Shown here in pieces: positions 1-5,739 of a stretch of DNA of 9,855 nucleotides. The stretch lies in assembly GCA_021821235.1 (NCBI GenBank), contig JAKACS010000069.1:1-9855 (forward strand). The letters are read 5' to 3'. This stretch comes from Bacillota bacterium. GTDB lineage: Bacteria > Bacillota > Bacilli > Bacillales_B > DSM-18226. Each line of letters opens with the position of its first letter. Position 1 is the first letter of the stretch. Under the pieces are notes generated by a model that ran no database searches, was not told the origin of the DNA, and worked only from the letters and a program-made list of their open reading frames with translations. The position numbers and the translations under genes are program-made.

Positions 1-2
1 AA

Positions 3-518
3 GTGGACCGAGAGACAGCAAAATTCATTATCGATCAGTTGCCGGCAAACGTCATGAAGGTTGGCGTCTTTGTAAATGAAACGAAAGAAAAGATTGAAAA
101 CATTGCCGCATACGTCGGTTTGACCCATATTCAATTGCATGGGGGAGAGCCACCGGAATTTTGCACATCCCTTTCCTATCCCGTCATCAAGGCGTTAAGT
201 ATTGAAAAAAAGGAAGACTTCAATCAGGTAAACCGATTTAATTGTTCCTTTATTCTACTTGATGGCCCTAAAGGAAAATATTATGGTGGCAACGGTACAG
301 CATTTGATTGGATCATGGCTGGCCAGGCTGAACTTTCAACCAAAAAAATCATCCTTGCAGGCGGTTTGGACGAAAACAATGTACTATCCGCAATTGAACA
401 GGTACATCCGTACATGGTTGATGTCAGCAGTGGTGTTGAAACAAACGGAAAAAAAGACTTAGCGAAAATTAAACGTTTTATCGAAGCTGTAAAGCGAAAT
501 AGGAGGAATTTGCAATGA
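3..518 (+). CDS. trpF: Phosphoribosylanthranilate isomerase TrpF, 5'-truncated by window edge
   Basis: Converts phosphoribosylanthranilate to CdRP, the third step of the chorismate-to-tryptophan branch; a cytoplasmic TIM-barrel enzyme. The 171 residues in the window show TrpF signatures in order: KVGVFVN (about 19-25), IQLHGGE (43-49), LLDG with the probable general-acid Asp (about 87), GGNGTAFDW (95-103), [11 protein letters not shown] (117-127) and VDVSSGVE (139-146). The family is usually about 200-210 residues, so roughly 35-40 N-terminal residues, including the catalytic Cys near the start, lie upstream. The GTG at position 3 is therefore probably an internal Val codon, not the start. 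The stop overlaps the trpB start (ATGA at 515-518), which indicates translational coupling in a trp operon. Confidence 0.95.
   Translation: MDRETAKFIIDQLPANVMKVGVFVNETKEKIENIAAYVGLTHIQLHGGEPPEFCTSLSYPVIKALSIEKKEDFNQVNRFNCSFILLDGPKGKYYGGNGTAFDWIMAGQAELSTKKIILAGGLDENNVLSAIEQVHPYMVDVSSGVETNGKKDLAKIKRFIEAVKRNRRNLQ
501..506 (+). promoter_or_regulatory. Ribosome binding site of trpB
   Basis: AGGAGG lies inside the 3' end of trpF, eight bases before the trpB ATG. It fixes the trpB start despite the ATGA overlap with the trpF stop. Confidence 0.85.
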
Positions 519-1726
519 GTGCATATACATTACCGGATACTAAAGGACACTTTGGCATCTTTGGCGGAAGGTATGTACCGGAAACATTAATGCGGGCAGT
601 AACAGAGCTTGAAGAAGCTTACAAAAGCACCCGAAAAGATCCAACCTTTCAAGCCGAGTTCGAGCAATTGCTAAAAGAATATGTTGGCCGAAAAACGCCG
701 CTGTATTTTGCTGAAAATCTGACGAAATTCGCAAACGGTGCAAAAATTTATTTGAAAAGAGAGGACTTAAACCATACTGGCGCCCACAAAATCAACAATG
801 CGATCGGCCAGGCGCTGCTTGCAGTCCGGATGGGCAAACGAAAAATTGTTGCGGAAACCGGTGCTGGCCAGCACGGAGTTGCAACTGCTACTGTCTGCGC
901 CTTGCTAAACCTTGAATGTATTATCTTTATGGGAGAGGAAGACATTAAACGGCAGGCATTGAATGTCTTTCGCATGGAATTGCTTGGGGCAAAAGTAGTA
1001 GGAGTAACAACAGGAAGTGCAACCTTAAAAGATGCGGTAAATGAAGCACTCCGCTATTGGGTTGCACATGTTGATGATACCCACTATTTATTGGGATCGG
1101 TAATGGGCCCGCATCCGTTTCCGATGATCGTCCGCGATTTTCAAAGCGTAATCGGAAACGAAACAAAACAGCAGTTTTATCAAAGAGAAGCAAGGCTTCC
1201 GGACGCTCTTGTTGCTTGCATTGGCGGCGGTAGCAACTCGATGGGAATGTTCTACCCATTTGTGGATGACAAGGACGTGAAATTGTATGGTGTAGAGGCT
1301 GCCGGACAAGGGATCGAAACAAATTTTCATGCAGCCTCATTGACAAAAGGAAGTCCCGGGGTACTGCATGGTGCATTAATGTATCTGTTGCAGGATGAAG
1401 ACGGGCAAGTAATGGAAGCACACTCGATTTCTGCCGGGCTAGACTACCCGGGTGTTGGACCGGAGCATAGTTATTTTAAAGAAATTGGCCGCGCCGTGTA
1501 TACCTCGGTTACCGATCAGGAGGCGCTTGAAGCGTTTCAGCTTTTAACGAAACTAGAAGGCATTATTCCGGCGCTTGAAAGTGCCCACGCAGTGGCATAT
1601 GCAGTAAAGCTTGCAGCACAAATGAAACAGTCAGAGAGCATAGTTGTTTGCCTTTCCGGAAGAGGAGATAAGGACGTCGATACCGTAAGAGCAATGCTGG
1701 AAGGAGCGAAACCAAATGGTCAATAA
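515..1726 (+). CDS. trpB: Tryptophan synthase beta chain
   Basis: PLP enzyme that condenses indole, channelled from TrpA, with L-serine to give L-tryptophan. The 403 residues are full length for the TrpB1 family. Visible landmarks: GRYVPETL near 18-25; the PLP-binding Lys92 in GAHKINNA; Glu114 in AETGAGQHG, the catalytic acid; the phosphate-binding loop GGGSN at 237-241; Asp310 in [13 protein letters not shown]; and SGRGDKD at 381-387. It starts at ATG 515 within the trpF stop and overlaps trpA by 11 bases, so trpFBA is one translationally coupled unit. All key residues are present, so there is no sign of decay. Confidence 0.98.
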   Translation: MSAYTLPDTKGHFGIFGGRYVPETLMRAVTELEEAYKSTRKDPTFQAEFEQLLKEYVGRKTPLYFAENLTKFANGAKIYLKREDLNHTGAHKINNAIGQALLAVRMGKRKIVAETGAGQHGVATATVCALLNLECIIFMGEEDIKRQALNVFRMELLGAKVVGVTTGSATLKDAVNEALRYWVAHVDDTHYLLGSVMGPHPFPMIVRDFQSVIGNETKQQFYQREARLPDALVACIGGGSNSMGMFYPFVDDKDVKLYGVEAAGQGIETNFHAASLTKGSPGVLHGALMYLLQDEDGQVMEAHSISAGLDYPGVGPEHSYFKEIGRAVYTSVTDQEALEAFQLLTKLEGIIPALESAHAVAYAVKLAAQMKQSESIVVCLSGRGDKDVDTVRAMLEGAKPNGQ

Positions 1727-2498
1727 ACTCACAGCAACATTTGATCAATTAAAACAAAATCAACAAAAAGCTTTTGTCCCGTATATCATGGCCGGGGATG
1801 GTGGCCTTGCCTGCCTAATTGAGCGATTGGTACTGCTGCAAAAAATGGGTGCAACGGCAATTGAAGTTGGTATTCCTTTTTCAGATCCTGTTGCAGATGG
1901 CCCGACCATTCAGAGCGCCGGTATCCGGGCACTAAAGGCAGGAACAAATTTACGAGATACCCTGCAAGTATTGGAGAAAGGCAAAGATGCTGTAACGGTT
2001 CCGATTATTATCATGACCTATATGAATCCGATTTATCGTTATGGTACACGTACATTCGTACAGGATTTGCAAAAGGCCGGAGTTGCAGCATGCATTATTC
2101 CGGATTTGCCAATCGAGGAAGAGGATTTGATCCTTTCAGAATTAGAAGCAGCAACGATTGAATTGATCCGCCTTGTCACGATGACCACCCCTAAAGAAAG
2201 GATTGCAGAAATTGCAAACAGAGGGAACGGATTTTTGTATACCGTAACGGTAAAAGGGATTACAGGAGTACGAAATTCGTATGATGAAGAATTGCTTCAA
2301 TTTTTAAAAATGGTAAAAGAAGTTAGCCCGCTGCCTGTTCTAGCGGGATTTGGGATTTCAAGTGAGCGCCAAATCAAAGAATTGATAAACGATTGTGACG
2401 GTGTCATTGTTGGAAGTAAAATTGTAGAGCTGTTTGAAAGGAATGATCTAGAAGCAATGGGAAAACTGATCTCTGTCTTGCAATCTGTTCCTCGTTAA
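1716..2498 (+). CDS. trpA: Tryptophan synthase alpha chain
   Basis: Cleaves indole-3-glycerol phosphate to indole and glyceraldehyde-3-phosphate and passes indole to TrpB in the alpha2-beta2 complex. The 260 residues are a normal TrpA length. The catalytic pair is visible as Glu50 in [11 protein letters not shown] and Asp61 in PVADGP. The ligand-binding TVTVKGITG and LAGFGIS loops and the C-terminal [10 protein letters not shown] are also present. ATG 1716 lies inside the end of trpB, preceded by AAGGAG at 1701-1706 with nine-base spacing. It is the last gene of the operon: a terminator follows directly, unlike B. subtilis, where hisC-tyrA-aroE continue the supraoperon. Confidence 0.97.
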   Translation: MVNKLTATFDQLKQNQQKAFVPYIMAGDGGLACLIERLVLLQKMGATAIEVGIPFSDPVADGPTIQSAGIRALKAGTNLRDTLQVLEKGKDAVTVPIIIMTYMNPIYRYGTRTFVQDLQKAGVAACIIPDLPIEEEDLILSELEAATIELIRLVTMTTPKERIAEIANRGNGFLYTVTVKGITGVRNSYDEELLQFLKMVKEVSPLPVLAGFGISSERQIKELINDCDGVIVGSKIVELFERNDLEAMGKLISVLQSVPR

Positions 2499-2503
2499 AA
2501 ATT

Positions 2504-2553
2504 GTTTAGCCACTTTCGTTTTTTTGGCGAATAGTGGTTTTTTTTTGCTAAAC
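2504..2553 (+). terminator. Rho-independent terminator after trpA
   Basis: The stem is CCACTTTCG (2510-2518) with CGAATAGTGG (2528-2537), carrying one bulged base and a 9-nt U/G-rich loop, followed by nine T (2538-2546). A further inverted repeat, GTTTAGC (2504-2510) with GCTAAAC (2547-2553), brackets the hairpin and T-tract. It ends the trp operon. Confidence 0.85.
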
Positions 2554-2589
2554 GTGCGAATTGTTACAGCGGAACTTTTTTTGGTTTCG

Positions 2590-2623
2590 TATAATTTGGT
2601 TAATCGCAATTGTACAGTATAAA
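2590..2623 (+). promoter_or_regulatory. Candidate promoter(s) of the 198-residue protein gene
   Basis: Two possible sigma-A -10 boxes lie between the trp terminator and the start codon. A perfect TATAAT sits at 2590-2595 but lacks a well-placed -35. TATAAA at 2618-2623 has TTGGTT (2596-2601) 16 bases upstream. The gene must have its own promoter because a terminator precedes it; which box is used cannot be told from the sequence. Confidence 0.45.
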
Positions 2624-2647
2624 TCGGTATGAAGATAAGGGTGATGA

Positions 2648-3244
2648 ATGATGAAAGTTTTTGAAGCAATCATTCCAATTCTAGAAGACAAGGGTTCGAT
2701 GACAATATCATCAATTTGTGCAGAAGTGAATCGCAGGCTTTCTTCTGAGTTTGAAAAACCTTTATTACCCGTACATATTCAATCAATTATCAATCGCAAA
2801 AAGGATTTATTTCAAATTCAAGAGGGAGAGATATCGATTGCTCCTGACAAAAAACCCTTTTTTCTAATGGCTACCCTTGAAGGTGAACATGGTATCTGTT
2901 ACCAAGTCAATGTCAACTTTACGAAAAAAAGGTTTACCTACTTTGAATGGAGAAACCTTCCTAGGCAAGAAGGAAAAAACTCATTTTTCCCAAAAAGTTC
3001 AGGGGATTTAGACGAATTCAAAAGTGAAATTTTCAATATGAAAATTTGGGAATGGCGGCCATTGTATGCAACATCAGAAGGAATACATCTTGGTGAGACC
3101 AACTGGACGGTAAAATTAGTAACAAATGGTAAAATTTATTATAGTGAGGGAACGGATTGCTATCCAACAGAGTGGAGACGATTCTGCCGGGCAATTGAAA
3201 AACTAACCGGTTCCAATTTTTCAGCAAAAACAAAAAAAGAGTAA
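2648..3244 (+). CDS. Uncharacterised protein with winged-helix-like N-terminus
   Basis: I do not recognise this 198-residue protein. Residues 1-65 (FEAIIPILEDKG, then SSICAEVNRRL, then HIQSIINRKKDLFQI) have the helix-helix-helix-wing pattern of winged-helix folds such as HARE-HTH or the RpoE-delta N-terminus; this is a pattern judgement, not a database match. Residues 70-105 look like beta strands, and 150-190 form a second Trp/Tyr-rich block (NWTVKLV, IYYSEGTDCYP, WRRFCRAIEKLTG). There is no signal peptide or membrane helix, so it is probably cytoplasmic and possibly nucleic-acid binding. ATG 2648 is followed directly by ATG 2651; a weak AAGGGTGA lies 4-10 bases upstream, so either could be used. 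It appears to be a single-gene unit. Confidence 0.8.
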   Translation: MMKVFEAIIPILEDKGSMTISSICAEVNRRLSSEFEKPLLPVHIQSIINRKKDLFQIQEGEISIAPDKKPFFLMATLEGEHGICYQVNVNFTKKRFTYFEWRNLPRQEGKNSFFPKSSGDLDEFKSEIFNMKIWEWRPLYATSEGIHLGETNWTVKLVTNGKIYYSEGTDCYPTEWRRFCRAIEKLTGSNFSAKTKKE

Positions 3245-3307
3245 GCCTTTGCTAAAAAAGAAAAAGTGGGTAAGGCCTGCTTTCAGTCAAATGAAAAATA
3301 ACGGGGC

Positions 3308-3342
3308 TTGAAGTTTAAAAAAAGCTTTCATTATATTATAAT
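3308..3342 (+). promoter_or_regulatory. Probable mnmH promoter
   Basis: TTGAAG (3308-3313) lies 18 bases before TATATT (3332-3337), which overlaps a perfect TATAAT (3337-3342). Either -10 would start transcription near 3345-3350, just before the leader hairpin and about 75 bases before the mnmH start. Confidence 0.5.
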
Positions 3343-3354
3343 AAGATTATCCGT

Positions 3355-3380
3355 GAACAACTTCCTACAATGGAAGTTTT
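3355..3380 (+). other. Leader hairpin before mnmH
   Basis: AACTTCC (3359-3365) and GGAAGTT (3372-3378) pair perfectly around the loop TACAAT. With one bulged C the stem extends to GAA/TTC. A U-rich stretch (TTTTCTTTGTTTT) follows. It sits close to the predicted transcription start. It could stabilise the 5' end, act as a weak attenuator, or be a weak terminator for the upstream gene; the stem is AT-rich, so strong termination is doubtful. Confidence 0.45.
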
Positions 3381-3425
3381 CTTTGTTTTACAATCAGCAA
3401 TCAAAAACGAGGAGCGTCAGTTAAA

Positions 3426-4493
3426 TTGAAAGATATTACGATTGAAGAACTTTACCAATTAGATCACCCTGTCATTATTGACGTACGCTCTCCAATTGAA
3501 TTTAAAGATGGATCGATTCCCAATGCGATTAATATCCCATTATTTTCAGATGAGGAAAGACAAGAAATCGGTACAATCTATAAACAAGTAGGCCAAGATG
3601 CAGCGAAATGGAAAGCGATGGAATTCGTCTCGCCAAAACTCCCCAACATGCTGCAATTGATTAAAAACGAAGCAACCGCTTCAAGTGATCAGCCGATTAT
3701 ACACTGTTGGCGGGGAGGTATGCGAAGCAAAGCAGTTGTCACGTTTCTCGAATTTGCTGGATTACGGGCAAAGCGCTTAGCTGGGGGCTACAAAGCCTAT
3801 CGCCAATACATTCTTCAAGAAATTCCGCGCATGCTGCCTGAGCATGCAATTGTCCTTCATGGGCTTACTGGTGTGGGGAAAACCGAAATTTTAAAGCTGT
3901 TGAACAAAATGGGCTATCCTGTTTTGGACTTGGAAGAAATGGCAGCGCACCGCGGATCGATTTTCGGAACGGTAGGGCTTGGAAGTGGCCATAATCAAAA
4001 AACGTTTGATTCGCTCTTATTTAAACGGCTTAAAGAAATGGAAGGGTCACCTTATTTTCTTATGGAGGCTGAGAGCAAAAGAATTGGCAAAGCGACACAG
4101 CCTGAAGAATTAATGACGAAAAAACTAAACGGCATCCATATTTATTTGCATACTTCCATTGAAGCAAGAGTGCAGCATATCGCAAATGAATATATTTATC
4201 CATATGAACAAGCTCAATGGTACCATCACGAAATTAAACAAGACTTGGAAAAGATTTTTCCAAGAATGAAAGATAACGAAATGAAGCAAAAACTTCAAAC
4301 GTATTTTGAAAATAAAGAATACACAAAAATGATCAGAATTCTGTTGGAGGATTATTATGATCCTAAATATGATCACAAGCGCCAAGAGTATGTTGGCGAC
4401 TTTATTGAGATAGTTGCGGATAATCATGAGGAAGCTGCAAACAGGGTTGCAGAACAGCTTATGGCCTTGTCGATCCGGCCGCAATTGGTTTGA
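3426..4493 (+). CDS. mnmH: tRNA 2-selenouridine synthase MnmH (SelU/YbbB)
   Basis: Replaces sulfur with selenium at the wobble 2-thiouridine of tRNA-Lys, -Glu and -Gln, using selenophosphate, through a geranylated intermediate. The 355 residues show the two-part architecture: an N-terminal rhodanese domain (about 1-130; IIDVRSPIEF at 17-26, catalytic Cys94 in HCWRGGMRS) and a C-terminal P-loop domain (GLTGVGKT at 146-153), then the family-typical DLEEMAAHRGSIFG (168-181). The start is TTG at 3426; GAGGAG at 3409-3414 lies 11 bases upstream, and the reading MKDITIEELYQLDHPVIIDV matches the usual family N-terminus, so I prefer it to any later ATG. Selenophosphate synthase (selD) is not in the window. 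It ends with TGA and no immediate terminator. Confidence 0.95.
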   Translation: MKDITIEELYQLDHPVIIDVRSPIEFKDGSIPNAINIPLFSDEERQEIGTIYKQVGQDAAKWKAMEFVSPKLPNMLQLIKNEATASSDQPIIHCWRGGMRSKAVVTFLEFAGLRAKRLAGGYKAYRQYILQEIPRMLPEHAIVLHGLTGVGKTEILKLLNKMGYPVLDLEEMAAHRGSIFGTVGLGSGHNQKTFDSLLFKRLKEMEGSPYFLMEAESKRIGKATQPEELMTKKLNGIHIYLHTSIEARVQHIANEYIYPYEQAQWYHHEIKQDLEKIFPRMKDNEMKQKLQTYFENKEYTKMIRILLEDYYDPKYDHKRQEYVGDFIEIVADNHEEAANRVAEQLMALSIRPQLV

Positions 4494-4528
4494 GATCCAA
4501 TTCTAATCAAATTTTAATCTTCCTCTCA

Positions 4529-4556
4529 TTGTTCTCTTTGAAAAGGTTGTTACTAT
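4529..4556 (+). promoter_or_regulatory. Weak candidate promoter before the structured element
   Basis: TTGTTC (4529-4534), a 16-base spacer, then TACTAT (4551-4556). It would start a transcript of about 150 nt running through the long hairpin to the terminator at 4685-4716. The match is only partial; the element could instead be the 3' untranslated region of mnmH. Confidence 0.25.
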
Positions 4557-4567
4557 GAGATCATAGT
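4552..4567. promoter_or_regulatory. 16-bp operator-like palindrome
   Basis: ACTATGA (4552-4558) and TCATAGT (4561-4567) form a perfect inverted repeat with a two-base spacer (GA). It overlaps the -10 of the weak candidate promoter. Its size and symmetry fit a dimeric repressor site, but no regulator can be named. Confidence 0.35.
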
Positions 4568-4595
4568 TTAGAAAGCATGATCATCGAGGGGACGT

Positions 4596-4677
4596 AAAGC
4601 TCAATCGATTTCATTATTGCTCAGATGCTGGATTTTGTTGCTGCTATAAATCCATCTGACCAATAATGAACAGCTTT
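4596..4677 (+). ncRNA. Long imperfect hairpin, candidate structured RNA
   Basis: Nested complementary segments: outer AAAGCT (4596-4601) with AGCTTT (4672-4677); TTCATTATTG (4610-4619) with CAATAATGAA (4661-4670); CAGAT (4622-4626) with ATCTG (4654-4658); GGATTT (4630-4635) with AAATCC (4648-4653); a 12-nt apical loop. Internal asymmetry is 8/1 nt, 2/2 nt and a 3-nt bulge. A terminator follows eight bases later. I could not match it to a known riboswitch, T-box or 6S RNA. It could be an independent small RNA, an mnmH 3' UTR structure, or a dispersed palindromic repeat. Confidence 0.5.
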
Positions 4678-4684
4678 CTTTTTG

Positions 4685-4716
4685 AAACACATGCACTCCC
4701 TGCATGTGTTTTTCTT
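4685..4716 (+). terminator. Strong rho-independent terminator
   Basis: AAACACATGCA (4685-4695), loop CTCCC, TGCATGTGTTT (4701-4711): an 11-bp perfect stem running into a T-rich tail (TTTTTCTT). It ends either the mnmH transcript or a short RNA carrying the hairpin upstream, and isolates the two-component operon downstream. Confidence 0.85.
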
Positions 4717-4775
4717 GTTTGTTTGTGCTAGAAATTACCAGGTAGTTTTTTTATTAAATTCTCACTTACTTTTCA

Positions 4776-4803
4776 TTGAAGCTTAATTATTTCAGCTTAC
4801 AAT
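4776..4803 (+). promoter_or_regulatory. Promoter of the two-component operon with embedded direct repeats
   Basis: TTGAAG (4776-4781), a 16-base spacer, TACAAT (4798-4803): a good sigma-A match. The pattern TTNNAGCTTA occurs twice, at 4776-4785 and 4790-4799, covering the -35 and the spacer/-10 with a 14-base period. OmpR-family regulators often bind direct repeats, so autoregulation by the downstream regulator is possible, though the period is longer than the usual 10-11. Confidence 0.55.
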
Positions 4804-4899
4804 AAAAGGTAAGACGAATAATGTCCAAAGCAGTATTGACGGATCATTCATCCCATGATTTTACCGATGCTGGCAAAAAATCTAAAGGAGGAATGGAAA

Positions 4900-5028
4900 A
4901 TGTTATGGGGACGTTTACTGATGGTAGGCTTTTTTTCGATAACGGCACTATCTTTGTTATCGTTTCAATCAATTGAAATCGTTCATGCATTAGTGTCTTT
5001 GATTCAAGACAAACATCAGCTAAAATAA
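4900..5028 (+). CDS. 42-residue single-span membrane protein
   Basis: A short gene with a near-ideal ribosome binding site, AAAGGAGG at 4884-4891, eight bases before ATG 4900. The 42-residue product has a short charged start (MLWGR), one hydrophobic segment at about 6-22 (LLMVGFFSITALSLLSF), an amphipathic stretch (IEIVHALVSLI, 25-35) and a polar tail ending DKHQLK. It would sit in the cytoplasmic membrane as a single helix. I do not recognise the family. It lies 33 bases before the response regulator with no terminator between, so all three genes are probably co-transcribed. A role as a small partner of the sensor kinase is inference from position. A small toxin-like peptide is the main alternative, but I see no antisense RNA partner. 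Confidence 0.65.
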   Translation: MLWGRLLMVGFFSITALSLLSFQSIEIVHALVSLIQDKHQLK

Positions 5029-5061
5029 AGATAATGAAATTTGAGGATGAGAGTGAGCCTT

Positions 5062-5739
5062 ATGCCGAAAGTTTTAATCATAGAGGATGAAAAAAATTTA
5101 GCAAGATTTATTGAATTGGAACTGAAGTATGAAGGGTACGAGGTAAGTGTTTTTGGAGATGGAAGAAATGGTCTAAATGCAGCATTGTCAGAAAACTGGG
5201 ATGCTATCCTGCTTGATCTGATGCTGCCGGAATTAAATGGTTTGGAAGTATGCCGAAGGATACGCCAAGCAAGTAAAATGGTGCCCATTATCATGATCAC
5301 GGCCCGTGATACGGTGTTAGATAGAGTATCCGGGCTGGATAGCGGTGCTGATGATTACATTATCAAGCCATTCGCGATTGAGGAACTGCTGGCAAGATTA
5401 AGATCGCTTCTCAGAAGGGTTGAGGCACTGACTGGAAATCATCTTACTGTACTAACCTTTAAAGATCTATCCGTTGAGCTGGAATCGTGTATTGTTAAAA
5501 AGGGAGATAAGCAGATCGCACTAACAAAGCGTGAATATGATTTGCTTGTCGTCTTTTTGAGTAATATTAATATTGTCCTTTCTCGCGAGGTTCTGCTCAA
5601 CAAGGTCTGGGGTTATCAAACCGGGGTTGAAACAAACGTTGTCGATGTATATGTGCGCTACTTGCGCAATAAAATAGATGAACAGAACGAAGGCAGCTAT
5701 ATTCAAACTGTTCGTGGCACTGGATATGTGATGAGATGA
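5062..5739 (+). CDS. OmpR/PhoB-family response regulator, ArlR/YkoG-like
   Basis: DNA-binding output of a two-component system. The 225 residues are the usual length. The receiver domain (1-118) has the acidic pocket Glu8/Asp9, phospho-acceptor Asp52 in LLDLMLP, Thr80 in MITA and Lys102 in IKPF. The winged-helix effector (about 128-225) has LTKREYDLL, the recognition-helix region ETNVVDVYVRYLRNK (190-204) and the wing TVRGTGYVMR. From memory, the N-terminus and ETNVVDVY block are close to S. aureus ArlR and B. subtilis YkoG; orthology is not proven. I chose ATG 5062 because family members begin about four residues before LIIEDE. Upstream TTG 5041, ATG 5047 and GTG 5053 are in frame but worse placed. 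The ribosome binding site (GAGAGTGAG) is weak. The stop overlaps the kinase start. Confidence 0.93.
   Translation: MPKVLIIEDEKNLARFIELELKYEGYEVSVFGDGRNGLNAALSENWDAILLDLMLPELNGLEVCRRIRQASKMVPIIMITARDTVLDRVSGLDSGADDYIIKPFAIEELLARLRSLLRRVEALTGNHLTVLTFKDLSVELESCIVKKGDKQIALTKREYDLLVVFLSNINIVLSREVLLNKVWGYQTGVETNVVDVYVRYLRNKIDEQNEGSYIQTVRGTGYVMR

Noticed and set aside
945..1421. 158-codon open frame on the minus strand
   Set aside because: It lies entirely inside trpB, whose catalytic motifs are all intact, and the translation is low-complexity (Leu/His/Arg runs) without any family pattern.
3245..3300. Possible terminator after the 198-residue protein gene
   Set aside because: GCCTT/AAGGC would leave a loop of more than 20 bases and no T-tract follows; read-through into the mnmH leader cannot be excluded.
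4125..4484. 119-codon open frame on the minus strand
   Set aside because: It is antisense to the C-terminal half of mnmH; its hydrophobic Ile/Phe-rich translation is what the reverse of an AT-rich gene gives, and no ribosome site is evident.
4585..4603. GGGGACGTAAAGCT resembling the GACGCAAAGC core of c-di-GMP-I riboswitches
   Set aside because: The surrounding hairpin with its GAAA tetraloop and the second tetraloop-receptor half are missing, so the similarity is limited to one short motif.
4821..4976. 51-codon plus-strand frame overlapping the 42-residue membrane protein
   Set aside because: Its ATG lies about 10 bases from the predicted transcription start, its AAAGG is at the extreme 5' end, and the translation over the overlap looks like a shadow frame. 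The 42-residue frame has the far better ribosome site.
4900..5028. Type I toxin interpretation of the 42-residue protein
   Set aside because: No antisense promoter or terminator on the minus strand is evident, and the gene is arranged as the first gene of an operon; kept only as an alternative.
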